A stretch of 64,000 bases of DNA from Chroococcus sp. FPU101 (lineage in GTDB: Bacteria > Cyanobacteriota > Cyanobacteriia > Cyanobacteriales > Microcystaceae): the NCBI RefSeq assembly GCF_017312365.1, contig NZ_BLJI01000001.1, positions 372,001 through 436,000 on the forward strand, in the 5' to 3' direction. Every line of letters starts with the position of its first letter. Position 1 is the first letter of the stretch. Positions 34,809 through 43,282 of this stretch are shown here, piece after piece. The position numbers and the translations under genes are program-made. Below the pieces are notes generated by a model, which saw only the letters and a list, made by a program, of their open reading frames with translations, was not told the DNA's origin and did no database searches.

Positions 34809-36494
34809 TCAATTTTTTAAAGCTCGACTATTTTGAGTCATTTGAATTGATTGTAACAAGATTAAATCATAAGGTTTTTCGGTCAAAATATCAGCATAGG
34901 GTTGTTGTAAGTATGAACGATACTCCTCATCTTGTTCCAGATAGACTTTAAAAAAAGCGAGATTTAAAGCACTTAAATACTTATGAGTTAATGCTAATAA
35001 TTGTTCAGCCGATAATTGTCGATCCATTATTTTATTCAGTACACTTAAACCAATTCTGGTATGAGGGAGTTTTTCAGCAATGGAAAAATATTTATTAGGA
35101 GTTGTTAGCCAACTAAATGTAGGAGTTTGTTCAATGAGCAAAGGGGTAATTAAATCTTCATCACTCGCTTGCCAAAAAACAGGTATATCAATTTGACTAA
35201 TTCCTGTTTGTCCATAAAGACTTCTACCAAAGGGAACCAGCACATAAATAGCTTTAACTCTGCTATCTTTTAAATTATAATTTTTTCGAGGTAATTCTAA
35301 AGCTCGACATTGATGAACAATCGAAATATTAATTAAACTTTTAGTTTCCTCACAATCTTGTTCTAACTGCTTAAAATCAATTGTTGCACCAGCTAAAGCG
35401 AGAGCCGTCGTACCTCCAAAAGAATTACCAAAAACGCCCACTTGTTGTAAATTGAGTTGATTATTAAATTGATTTGAATTTAGTTTTTCAAGTTGATTAA
35501 GAACATAAGTAATATCTAACGGACGATCAATATATTCTGTTGCATCAAAAGATTCTTTATAATAACCTTGATAAAATTCTTTTTGTCGTAGAGCATTACT
35601 ACCCACATGATCTGGAATAATAACAGCAAAGCCATATGAAGCAAGATGATGCGCTAATTGTTCAAAACGATCAAGATTAGCACCCAACCCATTAGAAATA
35701 ACAATAACAGGAAGTTGAACTTGTGTATTTTTAGGTAAATATAAATCAACAACAATCTTACGGTTTCGTTGAGAATCAAAAAAAGTTTGAGTTTGCTTGC
35801 TTGTACTCAATTGTCCTAATTGTCGTAAATCTAATGGTGAAGACATCGCCTTGGTCATTTCTTGACTTTTAGAACGATTTTCAGACACATCTACAATTGA
35901 TTGAGAATTTTCATTACTACCGTTGATTTCTCCAAGCTGTTTGACAAATAAACTCGTTTTGAGAGCTAAATCTGTTGCTTCTCGAATAAGCTGTAAACCC
36001 TTTGCTACATCAATTTGAACCTCGGTAGTTGGAAACTTATGTAAAAAATTAATAACATTGAGTCCTTGAGGGTCTGCGGATGCTTGAATCATCGCTGCTC
36101 GTATACCATAATAACCGCTACGACCGCCTGGAAGTTGTACAACATTACCGACAAAGTTAAGAACTCTATGTCCTGAATAACTATGACCTAATTGATGTAA
36201 AACAACGGGACTAATTGGATATGAAGTTGTTAAAAAGGATTGTAGCTGCTTTTTTTGTTGACTGGTCAAACGATTAATAAAAAATGCTAGATCTGATTTG
36301 ACTTTTCCTTGAGTTGCAAAGGTTTCTAAGGACTCAACCGAAACTGACCAATTAAAAGGGCCATATTTTAGATTAATATTTTCTGCAGCATAAACTGGTA
36401 ATGCTGTCAAGACGGTTGTCAAGATTCCTGCTAGACTAAACAGATTTTTGGGTTTAAAAATTGCTAATTTTTTCATTAATTTAATTGATGTCAT
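34809..36494 (-). CDS. Exported DUF1400-alpha/beta hydrolase
   Basis: A 561-residue exported protein. The signal sequence is about residues 14-36 (LFSLAGILTTVLTALPVYA). A DUF1400 domain follows (LKYGPFNWSVSVESLETFA, LPGGRSGYYGIRAAMI). An alpha/beta-hydrolase domain starts near residue 245 (VIVISNGLGANLDRFEQLA, VGVFGNSFGGTTALALAG with the nucleophile Ser, late EKLPHTR for the His). Relatives in cyanobacteria are annotated as platelet-activating-factor acetylhydrolase-like. It is the first gene of a four-gene minus-strand operon and is divergent from another hydrolase across 132 bases. An internal ATG at 36476 is an alternative start. Confidence 0.87.
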   Translation of the reverse strand: MTSIKLMKKLAIFKPKNLFSLAGILTTVLTALPVYAAENINLKYGPFNWSVSVESLETFATQGKVKSDLAFFINRLTSQQKKQLQSFLTTSYPISPVVLHQLGHSYSGHRVLNFVGNVVQLPGGRSGYYGIRAAMIQASADPQGLNVINFLHKFPTTEVQIDVAKGLQLIREATDLALKTSLFVKQLGEINGSNENSQSIVDVSENRSKSQEMTKAMSSPLDLRQLGQLSTSKQTQTFFDSQRNRKIVVDLYLPKNTQVQLPVIVISNGLGANLDRFEQLAHHLASYGFAVIIPDHVGSNALRQKEFYQGYYKESFDATEYIDRPLDITYVLNQLEKLNSNQFNNQLNLQQVGVFGNSFGGTTALALAGATIDFKQLEQDCEETKSLINISIVHQCRALELPRKNYNLKDSRVKAIYVLVPFGRSLYGQTGISQIDIPVFWQASDEDLITPLLIEQTPTFSWLTTPNKYFSIAEKLPHTRIGLSVLNKIMDRQLSAEQLLALTHKYLSALNLAFFKVYLEQDEEYRSYLQQPYADILTEKPYDLILLQSIQMTQNSRALKN

Positions 36495-36626
36495 TAAAAT
36501 AAACCGTCTCCCATCTTGGCACGTTCCTTCGTTTTAAAGTCTGCTGCGTATCCTAATCAGCCCCGCTCTATAATTTAAGGTAAATATTGCTCAATAGACA
36601 AGCCTTATTTAGGCTCTAATCTTGTC

Positions 36627-37496
36627 ATGTCTTTCGGAGTTAATCATTATTTGCTTAAAAAACTCTGTATTTCAGGAGGAATTTGTATTTTAATTTATCT
36701 CGGTTTGATTCTATCTCTGAGAGTCTGGCAAACTCGTTTAATGTTTTTTCCGTCCGAAGTGTTGAGAAATAGACCTTCTGCTGTTGGTCTCCATTATGAA
36801 GATGTTTGGATTCAAGTACAACAAGAAAAAATAAATGCTTGGTGGATTCCATCTACTCACCCCAATAGTCCAGTTATCTTATATCTACACGGCAACGGCA
36901 GCAATTTAGGAGATTTACCCGAAAAAGTTTTATTATTACATCAATTAGGCTTATCTGTACTGGTGATCGATTATCGGGGGTATGGACTCAGTAAAGGTGA
37001 TTTTCCTAGTGAACAAAGTGTTTATCAAGATGCTGATGCTGCTTGGAACTATCTTACCGTACAGCGCGGTATTCCTCCTGAGAAGATCGTTTTGTATGGT
37101 CATTCCCTCGGTGGTGCGATCGCTATCGAATTAGCCTACCGACATCAAGACGTAGCAGGGGTTATTGTTGAAGGAACTTACACCTCGATGCGGAAAATGG
37201 TCGATTATACCTTTCCTTATCTGTGGCTACCGACTGATTTAATTCTGACACAACAGTTCAACTCAATTGAAAAAATACGTGTGCTAAATATTCCTTTTTT
37301 GTTCATACATGGTACTGACGATCGCGTTGTCCCCTATCAAATGAGTCAAGAATTATACGCCGCCGCCTCATTCCCTAAAACATTACTTCTCATTCCCAAT
37401 GCAGGACATAATAACCTAGCTGCGACTGGTGGACAAAAATACCTTAAAGCTATTTCAGATTTTATTCAGAGTGTCAATTTAGAAACGACTCGCTAG
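36627..37496 (+). CDS. Membrane-anchored alpha/beta hydrolase (BEM46/ABHD13-like)
   Basis: A 289-residue protein with an N-terminal membrane anchor (GGICILIYLGLILSL) and a complete hydrolase domain: ILYLHGNGSNLGD (oxyanion), VIDYRGYGLSKG, VLYGHSLGGAIA with nucleophile Ser160, HGTDDRVVPY with the acid, and IPNAGHNNL with the His. This matches the BEM46/ABHD13 group, common in cyanobacteria and of unknown substrate (esterase or thioesterase activity is suspected). It is transcribed alone and diverges from the DUF1400 operon. Confidence 0.86.
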   Translation: MSFGVNHYLLKKLCISGGICILIYLGLILSLRVWQTRLMFFPSEVLRNRPSAVGLHYEDVWIQVQQEKINAWWIPSTHPNSPVILYLHGNGSNLGDLPEKVLLLHQLGLSVLVIDYRGYGLSKGDFPSEQSVYQDADAAWNYLTVQRGIPPEKIVLYGHSLGGAIAIELAYRHQDVAGVIVEGTYTSMRKMVDYTFPYLWLPTDLILTQQFNSIEKIRVLNIPFLFIHGTDDRVVPYQMSQELYAAASFPKTLLLIPNAGHNNLAATGGQKYLKAISDFIQSVNLETTR

Positions 37497-37581
37497 AAGC
37501 AGTTCTTGAAACAAAATACAGAATTATTCAGGTTCATGGACTATTATAATTCAAAAACCCTCATTTCTTAATATTATCTTT

Positions 37582-38511
37582 ATGATCAATCGCTCTCTCA
37601 AAAAAATGATTGTTCTAACGACTATAACGATCATTTTCTTGTTGTCCCTTCATACTATTTCTTTTTCAAACAACCTACAATTACCTGATATCAGTGGGGT
37701 GGCGTGGGTAGAGGGGAATTGCTTTATAGTGATTCACGATGCTAAGGATAGTGGTTCTGATCCATCACCTAGAATTAGTCTATTACAAATCCCCTCTGAG
37801 CAAGACAAACTGAGATGGCAAGCGTTACCGATTAATTGGCCAAAATCATTAGGTATCAGTAAAGATCTTGAAAGTATTACCGCTATTCCAGAAACGAATC
37901 TATTTTTAATAGCAGAAAGTGGCGATAAAAAAAACTATCAACGTTTGTTTTTATTAGCCTATGAAGAAGAGGTTAAAGGACAATGCTTAAATAATACTCA
38001 AATTCCACAGGTTAAAATCATTGCCGAGACGACTTGGCCTGTGAAAGTTGAAAATGTGGAAGCGATCGCCGTTACAAAAATTAACAATCAGTATCTTTTC
38101 CTTTATACTGAACGCGCTGACAGTCAAGCGAGTACGGAGATTCATTGGACGACTTTAACCTTAGACCCCCTAAAATTTGGTGAATTTCGCTCGATTTCTT
38201 TTCAAAGTTCCTTTGGTAGTGGCAAAAATATCCGCCAAATTTCTGATTTAGCGATCGATAGTCAACAGAATCTTTACATCGCTTCTACCTACGATCTTGG
38301 CAATACTGGAGCATTCCGCAGCGCAATCTATCGTATTGGGCAAATTTCAGACGACAATAATCTTATTCTTGAGCCACTTCCTCAAAAGATGGGCGAAATC
38401 AATGGATTAAAAGTAGAAGGGATCGCAATTCAAAAATTACCGAGTGGGGATCAAATCTTCTTTGCGACAGATGATGAAAATTATGGCGGAGTCTTGCGAC
38501 CACTTTTGTAA
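37582..38511 (+). CDS. Exported hypothetical protein (beta-propeller-like)
   Basis: A 309-residue protein with an N-terminal signal or anchor (MIVLTTITIIFLLSLHTISF) and a repetitive strand pattern suggesting a beta-propeller: ISGVAWVEGNCFIVIHDAKD, DLESITAIPETNLFLIAES, NVEAIAVTKINNQYLFLYTE, ISDLAIDSQQNLYIAST and KVEGIAIQKLPSGDQIFFAT. The last resembles the esterase-like/phytase-like propellers. No catalytic residues can be assigned. It follows the previous hydrolase by 85 bases on the same strand. Confidence 0.6.
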   Translation: MINRSLKKMIVLTTITIIFLLSLHTISFSNNLQLPDISGVAWVEGNCFIVIHDAKDSGSDPSPRISLLQIPSEQDKLRWQALPINWPKSLGISKDLESITAIPETNLFLIAESGDKKNYQRLFLLAYEEEVKGQCLNNTQIPQVKIIAETTWPVKVENVEAIAVTKINNQYLFLYTERADSQASTEIHWTTLTLDPLKFGEFRSISFQSSFGSGKNIRQISDLAIDSQQNLYIASTYDLGNTGAFRSAIYRIGQISDDNNLILEPLPQKMGEINGLKVEGIAIQKLPSGDQIFFATDDENYGGVLRPLL

Positions 38512-38704
38512 TAAATAAGTTACAAGATTTTCAAACAACCAGTAATTAGCTTATTTAAGCGAGAAAATCTAATAATATTACAAAAATATTAAAAAATCGA
38601 ATAAATCTGCGATAAGCTACTCTAATTGTGAAGTAGATCTTTGCTAACTAGGTAAAGATATCATCTTTCTTTGTCAATAATTTTTGTAACAAAACAATAT
38701 TTTT

Positions 38705-39178
38705 ATGTTTTCCCGTATAACCGTATTAGGACTTTTAGCTTCATTCCTTGGACTAAGCTTACCCGTTCAGGCTCAAAACTGTACCCCTATCCCCTTAGTC
38801 GGTAAACCACAGACTAATGAAGTAACTAAAACGGTCGCACAACCGACGATACCCGGCCCTTTTGGCATTAAGATTACTCGCAATAACTGGAATACAGATT
38901 GGGCAGTTTCTAGTGATGCCAATTTTACTCGCTATGTGGCTACCATTACCGCCAGTGATGGAGGTACCTTTGATATCAAGTTTTTTCTTAAATACAGCGA
39001 CCAAACCGAAGATGAATTCTTTAATAATCGTGAGAAAAGACTAGCTGCTGGGGAAACCTTAACGATAGAAGCTGTACCTCGTTCTGCTACTGAACAACCA
39101 TTTCATGTCAATCTTTTCGTGAATGGGATACCTGCACTAGGAAGAACTTACACCGTTTCTGTTGTTGGTTGTCGCTAA
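38705..39178 (+). CDS. Small exported hypothetical protein
   Basis: A 157-residue protein with a clear signal peptide (VLGLLASFLGLSLPVQAQ, cleavage near AQA-QN). The mature part has only two cysteines (near the new N-terminus and at the very C-terminus, VVGCR), which could form a disulfide closing the chain. The middle reads like a beta-sandwich (YVATITASDGGTFDIKFFL, ETLTIEAVPRSA, FHVNLFVNG). I do not recognise the family. A hairpin 20 bases behind the stop probably terminates it. Confidence 0.55.
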   Translation: MFSRITVLGLLASFLGLSLPVQAQNCTPIPLVGKPQTNEVTKTVAQPTIPGPFGIKITRNNWNTDWAVSSDANFTRYVATITASDGGTFDIKFFLKYSDQTEDEFFNNREKRLAAGETLTIEAVPRSATEQPFHVNLFVNGIPALGRTYTVSVVGCR

Positions 39179-39198
39179 ACAGATCTATTTTAATCTCC

Positions 39199-39235
39199 TC
39201 TCCAACTTCAACGATTAGATTAAGTTGGAGATGTT
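39199..39235 (+). terminator. Hairpin terminator behind the small exported protein
   Basis: TCTCCAACTT (39199-39208) and AAGTTGGAGA (39222-39231) form a perfect 10-bp stem with a 13-base loop, followed by TGTTT. The T tract is weak, so strength is uncertain. Confidence 0.5.
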
Positions 39236-39334
39236 TCATCATGTCAGGAGTTCGTGGAACTTCACCGATCAACCCAATATCTATAGCAGTAAAGTATTCT
39301 AAATAAGAATATAGAAACTGATTATATTAACCTC

Positions 39335-40669
39335 ATGCAACTGTTTGATCGGATTCGCTTAGGTTTGGCAGTTGGAACCGCTAAAACCGTTACCGCTATT
39401 GTCAAACAACTTCGTCTCGGCGCAGCCAGTGTGTTACCTGGTGAGATTGCGCGTCGTCTGCATCCGCGTTTATTACCCTTATTGTGTGAACAGGTTCGCC
39501 AAGGGGTGATTTTAGTCGTGGGAACCAATGGCAAAACGACCACCTCATTACTTTTAAGTACTATCTTAGAACGCCAAAACGCGAAAATTGCTCATAATAT
39601 TACGGGTGCTAATTTAATTAATGGTCTAATTACGACTTTACTCGGAAATACGAATTTATTTGGTCAATTAAATGCCGATTACGCGATTCTAGAAGTCGAT
39701 GAAAACGTTCTACCACTGGTTTTAAAAGACTGTCGCCCACGTTTTATCGTTGGATTAAATTTATTTCGAGATCAGTTAGATCGTTATGGTGAAGTCGATA
39801 CGATTAGTCGTCGTTGGCAACAAGCGATCGCACCTTTACCCAAAACAACAACAGTTATTCTAAACGCTGATGATCCGACACTTTCCTATTTAGGGCAAAA
39901 TCTCCCCCAAAAAGTTCTCTTTTTTGGCTTAAGTGAAACAAATTTGTATTTAGATGAAATTCCTCACGCCGTAGACTCGATTTATTGTCCGAACTGTGGT
40001 CATTCTCTAGACTATCAGGGTGTTTATCTGTCTCATTTGGGTGATTTCCATTGTCCATCTTGTGGTTTTGAGAAAAGCCAGCCGACTCTAAATAGCAAAG
40101 ACTGGCCGCAAATTCTGATCGGTGTTTACAACAAATACAATACCTTGGCTGCGGGTTTAGTCGCTAAGGAAATTAGCATCGATATTGATACCATTTTTGA
40201 TACCGTGAAAAACTTTAAAGCGGCTTTTGGACGCGCCGAAGAATTAACGGTTAATGGAAAAAAAATTCGGATTCTGCTGTCTAAAAATCCTGTAGGAATG
40301 AATGAAACGATCCGCGCTGTCAAAGATCTACAAATTCAAGGAAAGCCATCGACTACTTTAGTAATTCTAAATGACCGTATTCCTGATGGTACCGATGTTT
40401 CTTGGATTTGGGATGTAGACACTGAGAAGTTAGCTAGTATTGGTGGAACGCTCATCGTTTCAGGCGATCGCATTTACGATATGGCACTTCGCTTACAATA
40501 CAGTCAGAATTTAGCTAATCAATCTAATTTAATTGTTAAAGAAGACCTCAGAGAAGCGATAGAAACGGCATTAGAATCTACAGAAATAGGTGAAACACTG
40601 TATATTTTGCCAACTTATTCAGCTATGTTAGAAATTAGAGAAATCTTAACAGGAAGAAAAATTTTATAA
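39335..40669 (+). CDS. murT: MurT-type lipid II isoglutaminyl synthase subunit
   Basis: A 444-residue Mur-ligase-like protein: VVGTNGKTTTSLLLSTIL is the ATP-binding loop, GLNLFRDQLDRYGEVDT belongs to the central domain, and CPNCG...CPSCG (about residues 219-246) form the zinc ribbon found in MurT but not in MurC-F. The C-terminal DUF1727 domain has NDRIPDGTDVSWIWDVD. With GatD it amidates the alpha-carboxyl of D-glutamate in lipid II in Gram-positive bacteria. Homologues occur in cyanobacteria, where the modification is less studied. The gatD gene starts two bases later, so the pair is translationally linked. Confidence 0.9.
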   Translation: MQLFDRIRLGLAVGTAKTVTAIVKQLRLGAASVLPGEIARRLHPRLLPLLCEQVRQGVILVVGTNGKTTTSLLLSTILERQNAKIAHNITGANLINGLITTLLGNTNLFGQLNADYAILEVDENVLPLVLKDCRPRFIVGLNLFRDQLDRYGEVDTISRRWQQAIAPLPKTTTVILNADDPTLSYLGQNLPQKVLFFGLSETNLYLDEIPHAVDSIYCPNCGHSLDYQGVYLSHLGDFHCPSCGFEKSQPTLNSKDWPQILIGVYNKYNTLAAGLVAKEISIDIDTIFDTVKNFKAAFGRAEELTVNGKKIRILLSKNPVGMNETIRAVKDLQIQGKPSTTLVILNDRIPDGTDVSWIWDVDTEKLASIGGTLIVSGDRIYDMALRLQYSQNLANQSNLIVKEDLREAIETALESTEIGETLYILPTYSAMLEIREILTGRKIL

Positions 40670-40671
40670 AA

Positions 40672-41469
40672 ATGATGGAATTAAGAATAGGCTGGTTATA
40701 TCCGACTTTAATGAGTACCTATGGGGATCGCGGAAATGTGATTACCTTACAGCGTCGTTGTCAGTGGCGGAATATTCCCGTAAAAATCATCCCTCTCGAA
40801 CAACAAACCGAGATTGATGCTTTTAACGAGGTTGATCTGATTGTCGGTGGAGGGGCGCAAGATCGACAACAAGAAATCGTCATGCGCGACCTAAAAGGGG
40901 CAAAAGCAGACGCAATTTCTACCAGAATTGAAACAGGAGTCCCAGGTGTGTTTACCTGTGGCTCACCGCAATTGCTAGGACACTACTACGAACCCGCTTT
41001 AGGGCATCGGATCGAAGGTTTAGGGATTTTGGATCTCGTTAGTAAACATCCCGGCCCTGATGCTAAACGTTGTATCGGTAACGTTGTTTTTGAGATTACA
41101 GCCTCTCCTCTTGCTTCTGACCTAAAAACCCGATTCGGTGAGTCTCCAGTGGTGATAGGCTTTGAAAATCACGGTGGGAGGACATATTTAGGACAGGTAT
41201 CCCCCTTGGGAAAAGTTATTCAAGGCTATGGCAATAATGGAGAGGATGGATATGAAGGGGCTTTTTATCGTCATGCGATCGCTACTTATTCTCACGGCCC
41301 ATTATTACCCAAAAATCCTTTTATTGCCGATTGGTTAATCCAAAAAGCCCTCGAAGTAAAATATCAAACTTCAATAAATTTAACAAAACTTAATGATTCT
41401 TTAGCAAATCAAGCCCGTCAAGCCATGTTTAAGCGATTAGACTTAACGAGCATGGCCAATAACCCCTAA
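40672..41469 (+). CDS. gatD: GatD-type glutamine amidotransferase
   Basis: A 265-residue class I glutamine amidotransferase of the GatD/CobB-CobQ type. The N-terminus IGWLYPTLMSTYGDRGN is typical of the family, the catalytic Cys is about residue 96 (GVFTCGSPQLLG), and the partner His lies in ATYSHGPLLPKNP. It releases ammonia from glutamine for the MurT subunit. A second ATG three bases in is an equal start candidate. The gene follows murT with a two-base gap and is followed by an unknown membrane protein gene 70 bases on. Confidence 0.9.
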   Translation: MMELRIGWLYPTLMSTYGDRGNVITLQRRCQWRNIPVKIIPLEQQTEIDAFNEVDLIVGGGAQDRQQEIVMRDLKGAKADAISTRIETGVPGVFTCGSPQLLGHYYEPALGHRIEGLGILDLVSKHPGPDAKRCIGNVVFEITASPLASDLKTRFGESPVVIGFENHGGRTYLGQVSPLGKVIQGYGNNGEDGYEGAFYRHAIATYSHGPLLPKNPFIADWLIQKALEVKYQTSINLTKLNDSLANQARQAMFKRLDLTSMANNP

Positions 41470-41539
41470 ACTGTTGATATGGACTATATGGCAGAAGCGA
41501 TATTTATTGCCATCGATATCTATTGGCAAATCAACCATT

Positions 41540-42322
41540 ATGACTGCAAACGCATTTGATCGTACTACGGCTGGCTTTTTGATCGTGATCCTTCCTTTAG
41601 CGATCGTGATTATGATTCTTTTCACGGCGTGGAAATTGATCTTACTATTAGTAGGATTAAGCCTAGTCTGGACAATCTGGCAAAACTATCAATGGACGAA
41701 ATGGTCAAAAACCATTGATCCCGTTTTTCATCAATTAGTGACCGAAAATCAAGGCTGTCTCACGGTAATGGATTTAGCTCAAAAAACCAATCTAAGCGGA
41801 TGGACTGCCAAAAAGTTTTTAGAAAAAAAAGCTGACGAATTTGGCGCACAACGCAAGAATTTAGGGGATGAAGGCGTTGTTTACTACTTTTTGACGGCTA
41901 ACGCATTAGGAAGTATTTTTGCTGATAGTGATCCCGATGTAGAACAAGATAACGAAATTGTTGAGCCTAAAAGTTCTTCGGCTAGTTCTGCTGAACCCTC
42001 TGTCATGAACATTTCTAAGATTCTTGATTTTGAAGAGGAATCAGAAAATGTTGAAACCACGGCTAATTTAGCTTTGACTGAAGAAGATGAAGAAGATGAA
42101 AACGAATTAAGTGATCCTGAAGAATCTCACACTCAAACCACTCAACTATCTCTCATTCAATCAGAATTAGCTAAACGACTCGATACGAATGCCAGTACCA
42201 TTGGTAGACGGAAATCTGAGCCAGACTTTGCTCAATGGAGTCAAAGTAGAGATCCTGAAGGTCTAGCTTGGAAGTATCTCAGAAGAAGCAGAACCTTTGT
42301 TCCGATTGAGCAAGGAAAATAA
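41540..42322 (+). CDS. Membrane-anchored conserved protein with winged-helix-like region
   Basis: A 260-residue protein I cannot assign to a named family. The ATG at 41540 begins MTANAFDRTTAG. Two close hydrophobic segments follow (FLIVILPLAIVIMILFTAW and LILLLVGLSLVWTIW), then a soluble part resembling a winged helix (CLTVMDLAQKTNLSGWTA, KKFLEKKADEFGAQRK), an acidic linker, and a basic C-terminal motif (ELAKRLDTNASTIGRRK, WSQSRDPEGLAWKYL). A frame-open stretch back to 41474 exists but lacks support. Its position behind murT-gatD suggests, but does not show, a link to the cell wall. Confidence 0.6.
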   Translation: MTANAFDRTTAGFLIVILPLAIVIMILFTAWKLILLLVGLSLVWTIWQNYQWTKWSKTIDPVFHQLVTENQGCLTVMDLAQKTNLSGWTAKKFLEKKADEFGAQRKNLGDEGVVYYFLTANALGSIFADSDPDVEQDNEIVEPKSSSASSAEPSVMNISKILDFEEESENVETTANLALTEEDEEDENELSDPEESHTQTTQLSLIQSELAKRLDTNASTIGRRKSEPDFAQWSQSRDPEGLAWKYLRRSRTFVPIEQGK

Positions 42323-42349
42323 CCCCCCATGAACAGGTTATACACTTTC

Positions 42350-42378
42350 GTAGAGACGCGATCTGATTGGGTCTCTAC
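42350..42378. repeat. GTAGAGAC palindrome between convergent genes
   Basis: GTAGAGAC (42350-42357) and GTCTCTAC (42371-42378) are perfect 8-bp inverted arms around a 13-base loop. GTAGAGAC...GTCTCTAC elements are widespread in cyanobacterial intergenic regions. Here the right arm contains the TAG stop codon of fabZ, and the element could also act as a two-way terminator. Confidence 0.7.
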
Positions 42379-42860
42379 TCAAACAAAGAAAAAATCATCT
42401 CACCTTGGACAACCAATTGATCATCAACGTATCCAGATCCTTGCATCTTCGCAATTCGGTTCATTTTAAAGGAAAGAAGTTCGACCGTCATCACTAACTG
42501 ATCCCCTGGAATGACCCGACGACGAAAACGAACTTTATCAATTCCAGCAAAAGCAAAAAACTTTCCTCGCATTCCTGGTAATAAAACTAAAATAATTCCC
42601 CCGACTTGAGCCATCGATTCAACAATCAAAACACCAGGCATCAAAGGCATCTTAGGAATGTGTCCTTGGAAAAAAGGTTCATTCATTGTTACATTTTTAA
42701 TACCGACGGCTTTTTGACCTGGAACATAATCGACAATGCGATCCACCAAAGCAAAAGGGTAACGGTGAGGCAGTAAGTCCTGAATCTCTTGGATGTTAAA
42801 GGTAGTTTGAATCGGTTGCTCTTGTTCTTGGATGACTGTGTGATCAGCGATTGTAGACAT
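42375..42860 (-). CDS. fabZ: 3-hydroxyacyl-ACP dehydratase FabZ
   Basis: A 161-residue hot-dog-fold enzyme that dehydrates (3R)-hydroxyacyl-ACP in fatty-acid elongation. [14 protein letters not shown] and [20 protein letters not shown] carry the catalytic His67 and Glu81. The N-terminal 20 residues are a polar extension compared with the E. coli protein. In many bacteria fabZ sits between lpxC and lpxA; here neither is adjacent, and its upstream neighbour is divergent. The stop codon lies inside a palindromic repeat arm. Confidence 0.94.
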   Translation of the reverse strand: MSTIADHTVIQEQEQPIQTTFNIQEIQDLLPHRYPFALVDRIVDYVPGQKAVGIKNVTMNEPFFQGHIPKMPLMPGVLIVESMAQVGGIILVLLPGMRGKFFAFAGIDKVRFRRRVIPGDQLVMTVELLSFKMNRIAKMQGSGYVDDQLVVQGEMIFSLFE

Positions 42861-43282
42861 GGGGATTCTTTAAAAGAGATACTTTAAACGAGCCAGCCTT
42901 GAAAGAAACATCGTCAGCTAATTTCTGGCTAGATTTATCAGTTTAAAATGATTTGGCCCATTTGAAAACTGTTCTATCTAAAGGTAGATTAAGAATTCAG
43001 CCTTAAATCAATCATTAAATGATTATGAAACCTTTTTTTGGATATTTTATTCTTTATTGGATAGATGAGTACTACTATAAAAGTGAATTCTTACAAAAGG
43101 AAAGAACAGGCTTTGCTTAACCCCAGTCTTGCTTCAATCGAATTTATGTTCTCTTGCTATTTCGTCTAATCGTAATACAATAGACAGCATCTTGTCGTCA
43201 TAAACATCAAAATACTCGGATTAGATCTAAGGATATATTACTTGTATGCTATTGCATCAGGAAAGTGTGAGGAGTGTATTAA
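42861..43282. other. Divergent intergenic region
   Basis: About 420 bases between the divergent fabZ and squalene/phytoene synthase-family genes. I see no open frame of note, no RNA gene and no strong repeat. It must hold the promoters of both genes. GAGGAG lies eight bases before the ATG at 43283. Confidence 0.5.
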
